Shown here in pieces: positions 37,538 through 46,116 of a stretch of DNA of 64,000 nucleotides. The first letter of the stretch is position 1. Each line of letters begins with the position of its first letter. The notes under the pieces were generated by a model. That model did not search any database, was not told where the DNA came from, and saw only the letters and a list, made by a program, of their open reading frames with translations. A program made the translations under genes and the position numbers. Origin of the DNA: a virus; the IMG/VR virus record IMGVR_UViG_3300047471_000616, positions 1-64,000 of that record; one strand, written 5' to 3'.

Positions 37538-38343
37538 GTGAGATTGAGGCAGAACTGGTCAAGCTTTTGAAGTTCAAGAAACACCCTGATGACTACGAGG
37601 ACCGGCAGGAGTACCTGACGGCATTAGCCGAAGCCGTGGATGGGGTTAAGGACGACACTACATTTGATAAGATGACTGAGCCTACCTATGACTGGCTGCA
37701 GGACGCAGTTGAGGCCAGGAACAAGAAACGGGAGATAGAGGATTTCCCTGACGCAGAACCGGAGGAGGTTGAGGATGCCAGCGAGGACGATGGAGCAGTT
37801 GAGGATGCTGAAGGTAGCGAACCCACCGAAGTGGATGCGGAAACGCCTGAAGAAACGCCTGAAGAAACACCTGAGGAAGGAGTTGCAGAGGGAGAGGAGA
37901 CAGAACAACAACTTGAAGAAGTTGGTGAGGAACCAACTTCAGAAGATGTTCAGCCTGGCGATGGACAACCAGTATCTGATGCGCCACCTGCAACAAAGAA
38001 GCACAAAAACCCCAGGAAAGGGTCGGGCGGCAGGTACCTCAGGAAGAAAAAGGGTAAACCGGACATCCAGCCGAAGCACAAGCCGGGCCACGAGCCGGAC
38101 TACACGAAAATAACCGGCAAGAAAGACCGCTACGGCGTCACCGAGGGCACCAAGGTCAGCATGGCTCTGAAGATGCTGGAAAAGGGCTGTACCATGCGCG
38201 ACGTGCAGCTTGAACTGGGCGACACCCAGTACAACATGCTGCGGAAGCTGCACAAGCAAGGGCACCGGATTGACAAGCTGGAGAACAAAGTCCTCAAACT
38301 TATTCACAAGGACGATGTGGGAAAGAAGGTGAAGGGCAAATGA
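37534..38343 (+). CDS. Acidic/basic low-complexity protein with conserved C-terminal domain, GTG start
   Basis: From GTG at 37534 the product is 269 residues. A helical head is followed by a very acidic tract (about 65-145, with repeated EETPEETPEE), a basic tract rich in Lys and Gly, and a C-terminal domain (YGVTEGTKVSMALKMLEKGC then TQYNMLRKLHKQGHRI) shared with the 28179 gene. GAGGAG lies upstream. The charge switch suggests nucleic-acid or histone-like interactions (inference). Confidence 0.65.
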   Translation: MSEIEAELVKLLKFKKHPDDYEDRQEYLTALAEAVDGVKDDTTFDKMTEPTYDWLQDAVEARNKKREIEDFPDAEPEEVEDASEDDGAVEDAEGSEPTEVDAETPEETPEETPEEGVAEGEETEQQLEEVGEEPTSEDVQPGDGQPVSDAPPATKKHKNPRKGSGGRYLRKKKGKPDIQPKHKPGHEPDYTKITGKKDRYGVTEGTKVSMALKMLEKGCTMRDVQLELGDTQYNMLRKLHKQGHRIDKLENKVLKLIHKDDVGKKVKGK

Positions 38344-38558
38344 CCGACCCCTTTGACTTGAAAGCACCACTGGTCACGGCCCTGTCGGCGAACGTTTACT
38401 CCGATGGGGTGAGGCTTAGCTTTGGTGAAGCCCTCCCTGCCGCTGGTAAGTCAACTTATCATACAGCAGTCTTCATACCTGCCAGGCTCTTTGTGGAGCT
38501 CAGGAAGCTGATCACCAACATAGAGCCCAAATTGGCTGAGATGAAAGATGCTGTATAA
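38340..38558 (+). CDS. Small protein, unknown
   Basis: The 72-residue product starts MTDPFDLKAPLVTALSANVY and overlaps both neighbours, by ATGA upstream and 11 bases downstream. It has a beta-rich head and a helical tail (RLFVELRKLITNIEPKLAEM). No family is recognised. Confidence 0.6.
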   Translation: MTDPFDLKAPLVTALSANVYSDGVRLSFGEALPAAGKSTYHTAVFIPARLFVELRKLITNIEPKLAEMKDAV

Positions 38559-39462
38559 AACCAAAGGCCCGTCAGGGAAAGTTATGCATAGAACCAGGCC
38601 CCTCCTTATCTCCGCTAAGGAGGGGTATTCACGTCCGGCACCGGGCAAAGCTTGGTTTCAGACTACCACCACTGTCTGGCGCGTGGATGAACTGATCCGC
38701 AGGCGGGTCAGGGACTGGCGCAGGTTGCTGGGGGAAACCGGCCATACCGGCACCCGCACTGAAACCATGAGAGCAGATCATGATAGTGTTTATACCGGTA
38801 CTCACAGCGTATTCCCTGCTCCTTTGGTTGAGTGGGTACTGCTTCGCTACGGACCACCCGGCGGTCGCATTCTTGATGCTTTTGCTGGCGGCCCTCCTCG
38901 GGCCGTTGTGTCGGCCATTATGGGCTACGAGTACGTCGGCTTCGAAATCAGGCAGGAGCAGATAGATGAAAACAAGTCCACGCTTGCTGATCTGCACCTT
39001 AGTGGTGGCAGCTTTATTCTCGGTGACGGCTGCGTACTCGGCAAAGATGTTGGCCTATTTGATATGGCATTGACTTGCCCACCTTACTGGAACTTGGAAA
39101 CGTACAGTGATCTGCCCAACGACCTCAGCAACCTGAAGACTTACAGTAGGTTTAATTCAGCCATGTTAGATTGCGCTCACGCACATCGTAAGCACATGAA
39201 GCCGGGTGCCTTTGTCTGCATCGTGGTTGGACCGTTCAGGGATAAGAAAACTGGTGAGTTGATTGATTTCCCGGCGCACACAGTCCAGAACTTTCAGGCT
39301 GCCGATTTCATCTATTGGCAGCAGATTGTGCTGTCAAAGAATTTTGCTTCAGCTGCTAAACGCTCTACCAATGCCTGGCGCGGATTGAAGTTAGTACCGG
39401 CGCACGAATTCTTATTGGTGTTCAAAACTCCTGGTGAGAAATCAAATGTCAGAAGCAAATGA
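38548..39462 (+). CDS. DNA methyltransferase, N4-cytosine/N6-adenine type
   Basis: The 304-residue protein has the SAM motif LDAFAGG at 109-115 and the catalytic motif TCPPYW at 176-181. Motif I precedes motif IV, the reverse of the order in CcrM, so it is not a simple CcrM copy. N4/N6 enzymes of this layout protect phage DNA or alter host methylation. The target sequence cannot be read from the gene. A GcrA-like regulator is encoded at 52148, which makes an effect on methylation-linked control worth considering. Confidence 0.8.
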   Translation: MLYKTKGPSGKVMHRTRPLLISAKEGYSRPAPGKAWFQTTTTVWRVDELIRRRVRDWRRLLGETGHTGTRTETMRADHDSVYTGTHSVFPAPLVEWVLLRYGPPGGRILDAFAGGPPRAVVSAIMGYEYVGFEIRQEQIDENKSTLADLHLSGGSFILGDGCVLGKDVGLFDMALTCPPYWNLETYSDLPNDLSNLKTYSRFNSAMLDCAHAHRKHMKPGAFVCIVVGPFRDKKTGELIDFPAHTVQNFQAADFIYWQQIVLSKNFASAAKRSTNAWRGLKLVPAHEFLLVFKTPGEKSNVRSK

Positions 39463-40007
39463 CGCTATCTCCTCCTCGTATTCAGGACACCCCAATGAGC
39501 CGTAAAAACAAGGAGGATTGGGGGCCAGGCCCCTGGCAGAATGAACCTGACGATAAGGATTGGGTTGACCCAGCCACCATGCTGGATTGTAAAATACTAC
39601 GCGGCCCGTTTGGGGCTCTCTGCGGGTACGTTGGCGTACCGAAAGAGCACCCGGCTTATGGAATGAGCTACAGTTTTTATATAGAGGGCTATGTCGACGA
39701 AAATGTTGAGTGGTGGCGTAGGCACATCACCCATCGGGTAGAATACAAAATCATGGACATTGACGTGCACGGAGGGCTGACTTTCTCAGGCCCACACACA
39801 GACAGTGATCTTCACTGGTTCGGCTTTGATTGTTCACATGCCTTTGACTTTACCCCAGGATTACTTGACGGTGAGACTTTACAGCATATCCGCATGAAGG
39901 ATGAAATTTACCGCGATATTGAATATGTCACCACGCAAGTCGAATCCTTGGCGAAGCAGCTGGCAGCAATAAAGAGGTTAGATGATGGACAGACAGGAAC
40001 TAGTTAA
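39459..40007 (+). CDS. Conserved-type phage protein, unknown
   Basis: The 182-residue frame starts at ATG 39459 with ATGA coupling; ATG 39495 after AGGA is an alternative. The core has GPFGALCGYVGVPKEHPAYG and DVHGGLTFSGP, features of a phage family of unknown function. Several His, Asp and Cys residues in the second half could bind metal. It overlaps the clamp gene by 26 bases. Confidence 0.65.
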   Translation: MTLSPPRIQDTPMSRKNKEDWGPGPWQNEPDDKDWVDPATMLDCKILRGPFGALCGYVGVPKEHPAYGMSYSFYIEGYVDENVEWWRRHITHRVEYKIMDIDVHGGLTFSGPHTDSDLHWFGFDCSHAFDFTPGLLDGETLQHIRMKDEIYRDIEYVTTQVESLAKQLAAIKRLDDGQTGTS

Positions 40008-41010
40008 GAAGCTTGGGCTGGTCAGCTTGGCGCTGGCCGACAATGACCTGATACCGATCCTTAAATGCTTCGCCTTCACCGGCGAAGATGTCATTGCCTG
40101 CAATGACACCTTGGGGGTAACCACCCCCTGCCCCACCGAAGAAGCATTTTGTGTGCATGGGAAAACGCTCAAGGAGCTGCTTGAGAACAGTCATGCAGAA
40201 ACGGTGGTCTTCAAGATTGAGGGTGACGACCTGGTGGTCAGGACCGGCAAATCCACCTTCAAGCTACCCTGGTTCCCGATTGAGGACTTTCTCTGGCTGG
40301 TGCCGGTTGACCTTGAGCCAATCATGGAGCTTAATGAAGACCTTCTCATTGGGCTTGGTCAATGTTTGTCGACAGTCAGCAAGGACTACACACAACTGAA
40401 AATGATGGGGGTGCGCCTGCACCAAGGCACTCTATACTCCAGTGATGGGGATGCTTTCACAAGGTATGTTACCGACACCAAGGTGACGGCAAAGGTGGAC
40501 CGCCTGCTGCCAAACGATTTCTGTGCTTCGTTGATTAAAATAACAGAGCAGTCCGAGGCCAGTTCGGGTGAGATTTCCATCAATGACGAATGGGCAGCGG
40601 TAGAGTTGGACAGCGAATTCAGCATCTACGGTAGGCTGCTGGAAATTGACAACCCGCTTGACCACGAGGCGTTGATCAAGCGTACTCTGAAGGCCAAGCC
40701 ACAATTCACCAAGGTGCCGGAGGGGCTGGATCACGCCCTTAGCAGGGCCAGGGTAGTGGCCGACCCTGAGTCCGCCAAAACCGTATTCACCATCAAAGGC
40801 GGCCGGTTGGGACTGCTGACAACTGCCTCTATGGGTATCATAAAGGATAACTTGCCATTCAACGGCCATAGTGATGTGCAAGCTAACGTCTCGGCAGCAC
40901 GTATCCAACGCTGCATCAGCCTGTGTGATGAAATGTCGGTCGCTGAGAACTGCTGCACGTTCCGCTCAGGCAGCAAGTTGTTTATCCTGGCATCAAATCT
41001 GGGAGAATAA
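39982..41010 (+). CDS. DNA polymerase sliding clamp, DnaN-like
   Basis: The 342-residue protein has the length and repeated alpha/beta layout of the bacterial beta clamp. Recognisable points are VVRTGKSTFKLPWFPIEDF in the first third and GTLYSSDGDAFTRYVTDTKV, which corresponds to the beta-clamp segment around its TDSHRL motif. Similarity is modest, so the call rests on plan and context. A DnaX-like loader is encoded at 44672, completing a bacterial-style processivity system. Confidence 0.7.
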   Translation: MMDRQELVKKLGLVSLALADNDLIPILKCFAFTGEDVIACNDTLGVTTPCPTEEAFCVHGKTLKELLENSHAETVVFKIEGDDLVVRTGKSTFKLPWFPIEDFLWLVPVDLEPIMELNEDLLIGLGQCLSTVSKDYTQLKMMGVRLHQGTLYSSDGDAFTRYVTDTKVTAKVDRLLPNDFCASLIKITEQSEASSGEISINDEWAAVELDSEFSIYGRLLEIDNPLDHEALIKRTLKAKPQFTKVPEGLDHALSRARVVADPESAKTVFTIKGGRLGLLTTASMGIIKDNLPFNGHSDVQANVSAARIQRCISLCDEMSVAENCCTFRSGSKLFILASNLGE

Positions 41011-41011
41011 A

Positions 41012-41257
41012 ATGCAGGACAGATTGAGGAATGCAAGACTGCATACATTCCAACAGCCTAAGGGGGCGTGCGCTGAATGCGGCGGGCGCGTTGTCTGCGA
41101 TAGAACAACTAATTTGAATGGTGGCAGGACAATAGTTTCAAAAAAGTACTGTCTTGATTGTGGCATCCATCCAATTCCCTGGTGGAAACGGCTGAGCCCA
41201 ACTGAAAGGATGATGCATTTCTTGCGTGTTGGTAAGTACGACCCAAGCAGGAGGTAG
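41012..41257 (+). CDS. Zinc-ribbon small protein
   Basis: From the ATG at 41012 the product is 81 residues with CAECGGRVVC and CLDCGIHPIPWW, two cysteine pairs in ribbon spacing, and a basic tail KYDPSRR. GGGAG precedes the ATG. It ends at 41257, inside the spacer between the polymerase gene's Shine-Dalgarno and its apparent start codon. Confidence 0.6.
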   Translation: MQDRLRNARLHTFQQPKGACAECGGRVVCDRTTNLNGGRTIVSKKYCLDCGIHPIPWWKRLSPTERMMHFLRVGKYDPSRR

Positions 41258-41259
41258 CC

Positions 41260-43938
41260 ATTTCATTTTACTTCGCTAAGCAAGCCCGCAAGGCTGCAAA
41301 GCCTGCTGGCAAAGCCCCTTTGGGCACGCCCCGCAATGCCCGCGCCAGTGTGCAGGCGTTGCGTAGGCTTGGCTGCAAAGCCTGCCCCTTGAATAAGGCT
41401 GACGTGCAAACGCCCAAAATGTTGCCTACGCTGGCACGCCAAACTGAAGTGTATTTTCTAGCTGAAGCACCAGGGAGGGATGAAGATGAAAACACGGGGA
41501 AACCGCTCACAGGTCCCAGTGGTACTCTTTTACGGCAGTGCATTCCTAACGGCTTTGTACCTGTATGCTCTTTTGACAACGTGTGCAACTGTCGACCCAC
41601 CGATGCCAAAGGGAACCGCGCACCAACTTGGCAGGAAGTAGAATGTTGCCAGCCCAGACGGGTCAAATTCATAGAACAGGCCAAGCCCAAGCTGATTGTC
41701 GGCCTGGGGGCAGTGCCGTTGCAGGCCATACTGGGATCAGGTGACCTGGCCGGGATGCGCGGCAGGCTGTTCGCAGTCAAAATAGGCAGCCACGAATGCT
41801 GGTTCATGCCTACCTATCATCCATCCTTCATCCTGAGGACCGCCTATGACAAGAAAAAGCCCCTCCAATCCAAACTCGGCCACTGCTTCAGGATGGATGT
41901 CCGTCGTGCTTGCGAAATGGCCGCAGAACTCAAACCCTGCAAAATTGATAGCGAAAGCGAAATCAGATCAGGAGTGCAGTGCTTTGACGGATCAGATCCC
42001 TCCCATTACGGAAAATTATGTGCGCTACTTGATCATGCTGGCCAGGCTGACACCCAGGCTGACACCATCGCAGTCGATATCGAGACCAGGGGACTCAGAC
42101 CCTTCAGCGACGGCGCAGCCATCATGTCTATCGCCATATCAACTGCAACATCTAATTTCAGCTTTGCAGTTGAACATCCAGCATCAGCATTTTCAGTTGA
42201 TCAACGAAAAATCATTAGTGAGTTATGTGCAAGGATACTTGGAAGCAGCGGGCCGACTAAAGCCGCACATAACGCACCATTTGAGCTCGAGTGGTTTATC
42301 TGGCTATTTGGACGCGAGATCGTGGACCACGCGACTTGGGAATGCACTCAGATGCAAGCCCATTTTCTGGATGAAAGGCGTGGCAAGCAGGGTCATGGGG
42401 AGGATAACTTCCGGGCTCCATACCAAAGTCTAGACTTCCTGGTGAAGCAGCACTTCGGCATAAAATATAAGTCCATGTTCAAGCTGAACAAAAAGGACAT
42501 GTCAAAGTCCGACCTAGGCGAGATGCTGATTTACAACGCCCTGGATACGAAGTATACGCTCAAGCTCCACCACGCCCAGACCAAGCTGCTGAAGGAGCGC
42601 GGGCTGCATGACGCCTACCTTGAGGCACTGCCACGGCAGTCTTCAGTAGCCTTGATGCAGACCCTTGGGGTGCTGGTGGACCAGGCTGAAGTCAAACGCA
42701 ATCAGGCCAAACTAGGTAAGGAAATAGCTGGTATTGAGGCTGAGATGGACGCCCTGCCGGTTGTGCGTGAGTACAAGGCAGATCACCGTGAAGTCAACTT
42801 CGCAGCTGGCCCAGACTCCCTTGACATCTTCAAGGACTACTTGAAATGCCCAGAAGTGAGGGTCAATCCTGAACATCACGAAGTGCACGACTACAACATT
42901 GCATCCAAGGCTAAGCGCAAGTTTGATGAAGCACCAGGGAAACCCAAATATTCGGTGGATAAAAATGTGCTTGATAAGATTGACCATCCCCTCGCCAAAC
43001 TTATCGGTGACTTGCGTAACAAAACCAAACTCAAATCAACATACTGTGATGGTTTGGAATTCGGAAGGGGTGCTTTGGTGTACCCTGACGGTAGATTACA
43101 CTGTAACTTCAACACCACCTTCGCAGAAACCGGGCGAACGAGTAGTGATGCTCCAAACATGCAAAATTTCCCCCAACGCAAAGACTCCTGGATCAGAAAG
43201 CAAATCGTGGCCCCAAAGGGTCATGTCTTTGTTGCGTTTGATTATGGTCAGCTAGAGGGTTGTACTGCTGCCATGTGCAGCAAGGACAAAGTGTTGGTGA
43301 AAGCCCTGTGGGAGGACTATGACATTCACATGGAGTGGGCACAGAAGCTGGCTGCCAGGTACCCTGAGATTGGCGTAGCGGACAAAGCCCTGAGGGCACG
43401 GGTCAAAAACAAGCTAGTGTTCCCGGCCATCTTTGGGGCCAAGAATAGCTCAATTGCCGACTACCTGAAGGTGCCTGAAGACGTTATTGACGACATTATG
43501 GATTCTTTCTGGGAGACATTCGATGGCTTAGCCGAATGGCAAGATCGAATTATGAAATTTTACTACGAAGAGGGATATGTTGAAAGCCCAACTGGTAGGA
43601 GGCATCATTACCCCCTAACAAGGAACCAAGCTATCAACTTCCCCATACAAAGTGTAGCCTGTGATCTGGTCTGCTGTGCCATGAACGAGTTATCACACAA
43701 AGCAGTGTCGTCCGGCAATTGGCATCTGCATCCTATACTAAACATACATGACGATTTATCGTTCTCGATACCTGACAATGACCAAATTCTTGAGAAATCA
43801 ATTGAAACTATCTACAGGGCCATGCTAGACCAACCATATGATTTTATCAATGTGCCTCTTTCCGTGAAGGCGTCGATTGGTAAGAATTGGTTTGATATGC
43901 AGGATATAGGGGCATTCTGGAGTCACAAGGATCTGTAA
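41260..43938 (+). CDS. Uracil-DNA-glycosylase / DNA polymerase I (family A) fusion with apparent ATT start
   Basis: The frame has no ATG or GTG near its 5' end. A perfect AGGAGG at 41249-41254 is followed after five bases by ATT at 41260, giving a natural start MSFYFAKQARKAAKPAG and 892 residues; a TTG at 41320 is the next choice. Residues 20-220 are a family 4 uracil-DNA-glycosylase with CKAC, EAPGRDED, VCNCRP, ECCQP and HPSFILR, so all Fe-S cysteines seem present. A 3'-5' exonuclease follows (DIETRG, then YNALDTKYT). The family A polymerase then has motif A VAFDYGQLEG, motif B around NKLVFPAIFGA and motif C NIHDDLSF. This is the replicative polymerase of the phage. Confidence 0.85.
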   Translation: MSFYFAKQARKAAKPAGKAPLGTPRNARASVQALRRLGCKACPLNKADVQTPKMLPTLARQTEVYFLAEAPGRDEDENTGKPLTGPSGTLLRQCIPNGFVPVCSFDNVCNCRPTDAKGNRAPTWQEVECCQPRRVKFIEQAKPKLIVGLGAVPLQAILGSGDLAGMRGRLFAVKIGSHECWFMPTYHPSFILRTAYDKKKPLQSKLGHCFRMDVRRACEMAAELKPCKIDSESEIRSGVQCFDGSDPSHYGKLCALLDHAGQADTQADTIAVDIETRGLRPFSDGAAIMSIAISTATSNFSFAVEHPASAFSVDQRKIISELCARILGSSGPTKAAHNAPFELEWFIWLFGREIVDHATWECTQMQAHFLDERRGKQGHGEDNFRAPYQSLDFLVKQHFGIKYKSMFKLNKKDMSKSDLGEMLIYNALDTKYTLKLHHAQTKLLKERGLHDAYLEALPRQSSVALMQTLGVLVDQAEVKRNQAKLGKEIAGIEAEMDALPVVREYKADHREVNFAAGPDSLDIFKDYLKCPEVRVNPEHHEVHDYNIASKAKRKFDEAPGKPKYSVDKNVLDKIDHPLAKLIGDLRNKTKLKSTYCDGLEFGRGALVYPDGRLHCNFNTTFAETGRTSSDAPNMQNFPQRKDSWIRKQIVAPKGHVFVAFDYGQLEGCTAAMCSKDKVLVKALWEDYDIHMEWAQKLAARYPEIGVADKALRARVKNKLVFPAIFGAKNSSIADYLKVPEDVIDDIMDSFWETFDGLAEWQDRIMKFYYEEGYVESPTGRRHHYPLTRNQAINFPIQSVACDLVCCAMNELSHKAVSSGNWHLHPILNIHDDLSFSIPDNDQILEKSIETIYRAMLDQPYDFINVPLSVKASIGKNWFDMQDIGAFWSHKDL

Positions 43939-44435
43939 TGGATACTAAACAGCTAGTAACAAGGCTTAAACGTGACTATCTTTATAATCAGGAAACTGGA
44001 GATTTCTATCATCTCAAAAGAGGTAGTACTGCTGGTTACCGGCGCAAGGATGGGTACGTTGAATTGTATGTAGGAGGGATGCCATATCTGGCCCACCGCA
44101 TGGCGTGGCTGTACACAACTGGGCAGTTGCCGCATGAGGTAGATCACAAGAATGGGGTCAGATCAGATAATAGATGGTCTAATCTTCGTGAAGCTTCAAG
44201 AAGCCAGAATAATGGCAACAGCAACGGTTGGTCCAAATCAAAAAGGAAGAATAATTTGCCAAGAGGGGTGTACATCAATAAGGCCCTACCTCACAGGTTT
44301 TTGGCAAGGATAGAAATAGGCCGTAGGTGCATAAGCCTGGGAAGTTTTGACACTGTGGCTGAGGCAGAAACAGCCTACAAAGAGGCGGCGCACAAACACT
44401 TCGGTGTGTTTGTCAGGAGTAATCGTGATGTATGA
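43938..44435 (+). CDS. HNH homing-type endonuclease with AP2-like domain
   Basis: The 165-residue protein has the HNH core LPHEVDHKNGVRSDNRWSNL (His-Asp-His and Asn) and a C-terminal AP2-like DNA-binding segment (RGVYINKALPHRFLARIEIG). Its ATG overlaps the polymerase TAA by one base (TAATG). Codon use is more AT-rich than its neighbours. Free-standing endonucleases of this kind often lie beside conserved replication genes that they target. Confidence 0.85.
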   Translation: MDTKQLVTRLKRDYLYNQETGDFYHLKRGSTAGYRRKDGYVELYVGGMPYLAHRMAWLYTTGQLPHEVDHKNGVRSDNRWSNLREASRSQNNGNSNGWSKSKRKNNLPRGVYINKALPHRFLARIEIGRRCISLGSFDTVAEAETAYKEAAHKHFGVFVRSNRDV

Positions 44436-44685
44436 GGACGTAGGGGCAATTGCTTGGGTGATCTTCATCATATTGCTTGCCTGGTTGATGTTCTGCGCCT
44501 GGCGCACGTCTAGGCAACAACGTGCTCTGATAAATGCCCTGCTTATGGTTGAAAAATCAAGGATCAGAGCCGGGTTTAAGTACAATGAAGCCTTTTTGCT
44601 TCCGTTGAGGCGTGTTGGCTTTGGTAAGCACTTCTGGCATCTGTTCACCTTCCGCAACGCAGCAGGCCTCTATGACCGCAAATAG
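44428..44685 (+). CDS. Small membrane-anchored protein
   Basis: From the ATG at 44428, after AGGAG, the product is 85 residues with one clear N-terminal transmembrane helix (AIAWVIFIILLAWLMFCAW), followed by a basic cytoplasmic tail. It overlaps the endonuclease by 8 bases and the clamp-loader gene by 14. The function is unknown. Confidence 0.6.
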   Translation: MYEDVGAIAWVIFIILLAWLMFCAWRTSRQQRALINALLMVEKSRIRAGFKYNEAFLLPLRRVGFGKHFWHLFTFRNAAGLYDRK

Positions 44686-45634
44686 CTTGCATACCCGGTA
44701 CCGTCCCTTGAGTTTTGATGAAGTTCTCGGCCAAGATAATACAGTCGCTTCACTCAAACAGGCAATCAAAGGAAACCGCGCTCACAGCTACATCTTCACC
44801 GGCCCGTCCGGGACTGGTAAAACCACCCTGGCCCGCATCCTGGCCAATGAGTTTGCCGGGGTTGAGGCAACCATAGCAAACGTGGAGGAGATCGATGCAG
44901 CAACGAACTCTGGTGCTGACGCTATGCGGAGCGTTGTCACTCGTTCAATGTACCGGGCCATTGGAGCTGGAGACGGTATCAAAAATATCATCATCGATGA
45001 AGCACACCGTCTGTCAGCAGCAGCCTGGACCATCCTCCTCAAACCGATAGAGGAACCGCCCAAGCACGTGTATTGGATGCTGTGCACTACCGAACCTGGG
45101 AGGATACCCAAAACCATTCAGACCCGTTGTCTCAAGTATGATCTAAAACCGGTAGGGGAGGAATTGATATATGAGCTACTACAATCTGTGGTCGAGGTTG
45201 AGGGGTTTGGAACCACCGACGAAGTCATTGCGGCCATTGCCGAAGATGCAAGTGGTAGCCCTCGTCAGGCGTTGGTATGGCTGGAGGCCTGCATCCATGC
45301 GAAAAATGCCCAAGAAGCCCGTCAAATCATACGCAGTGCAACGCAAAGCCGTGAGGCGGTTGATCTGGCTAGATGGCTCCTCGGCGGGCGTGGCCAGACA
45401 TGGGCTGAGGCCGTTAAGCTTGTTAAGGCCCTGGAAGGCACCGACCCTGAGAGCGTGAGAATCATGCTGATGAACTACTTCGGCAACGTGCTGCTCAATA
45501 CCACTGGCGACGACAAGGCACGGCAAGTGCTGGCACTCATAGAACCGTTCAGGGCTTCTTACAATGCCAGTGACCGCATGACCCCACTGCTGTACAGTAT
45601 TGCGATGGCCATCAACCTGGACTATCGTCCATGA
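44672..45634 (+). CDS. Clamp loader subunit, DnaX/HolB-like AAA+ ATPase
   Basis: From the ATG at 44672 the product is 320 residues, starting MTANSLHTRYRPLSFDEVLG, the classic DnaX opening. Walker A GPSGTGKT lies at 44-51, Walker B IIIDEAH near 105, and the sensor TRCLKYDLKP replaces the usual SRC. The zinc cysteines of DnaX are absent. It would load the DnaN-like clamp encoded at 39982. Confidence 0.85.
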   Translation: MTANSLHTRYRPLSFDEVLGQDNTVASLKQAIKGNRAHSYIFTGPSGTGKTTLARILANEFAGVEATIANVEEIDAATNSGADAMRSVVTRSMYRAIGAGDGIKNIIIDEAHRLSAAAWTILLKPIEEPPKHVYWMLCTTEPGRIPKTIQTRCLKYDLKPVGEELIYELLQSVVEVEGFGTTDEVIAAIAEDASGSPRQALVWLEACIHAKNAQEARQIIRSATQSREAVDLARWLLGGRGQTWAEAVKLVKALEGTDPESVRIMLMNYFGNVLLNTTGDDKARQVLALIEPFRASYNASDRMTPLLYSIAMAINLDYRP

Positions 45635-46116
45635 CCGTAGACATTGACGAATTCAGAAAGTACCTGAAAATAGACAAGCAGGCGCTGGATGATGAAGTCA
45701 TGCAGCAGCCATCCCTGTTTTTCGAGGTGTCTGAGGCTTATACTCAGGCAGTAGCAGAACGCGACGCTTTGAAGGAGGAACTGGCACTAGTTGATGGCAG
45801 CCTTTTTGGTGGGTATCGTAAACAAGATCCCAAAGCTACTGATACCCTCATTAAGAGCAAGATTAGTATTGAGAAAGGCCACCGGGCAGCATTTACTGAA
45901 TACCTGGAAGCCAAGGAATATGCAGATAAGTTGGGTGCGTTGAAGGATGCGTTTAACCAGAGGAGTGAAATGCTAAAAGCACTAGGTAGACTATACGCAA
46001 GCAACTACTTCGAGCAAATGGCACTGAAGCCAACGCAAAGCACTGATGCAATGGTCTACCGTCGTCAACGTGAACGTCTGACTTTACAACGGAAAGGAAA
46101 AGGAAATGAACGATAG
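45631..46116 (+). CDS. Coiled-coil protein beside the SSB gene
   Basis: The 161-residue product is helical with coiled-coil stretches (AYTQAVAERDALKEELALVD and later KIS...EYLEAKEYADKLGALK). It lies between the clamp loader and the single-strand-binding protein, overlapping both, a place where phages keep a helicase loader or recombination mediator. That role is inferred only from position. Confidence 0.6.
   Translation: MTVDIDEFRKYLKIDKQALDDEVMQQPSLFFEVSEAYTQAVAERDALKEELALVDGSLFGGYRKQDPKATDTLIKSKISIEKGHRAAFTEYLEAKEYADKLGALKDAFNQRSEMLKALGRLYASNYFEQMALKPTQSTDAMVYRRQRERLTLQRKGKGNER

Noticed and set aside
38548-39462. CcrM orthologue
   Set aside because: The SAM motif precedes the CPPY motif, whereas CcrM has the opposite order, so the gene is called only as an N4/N6 methyltransferase.
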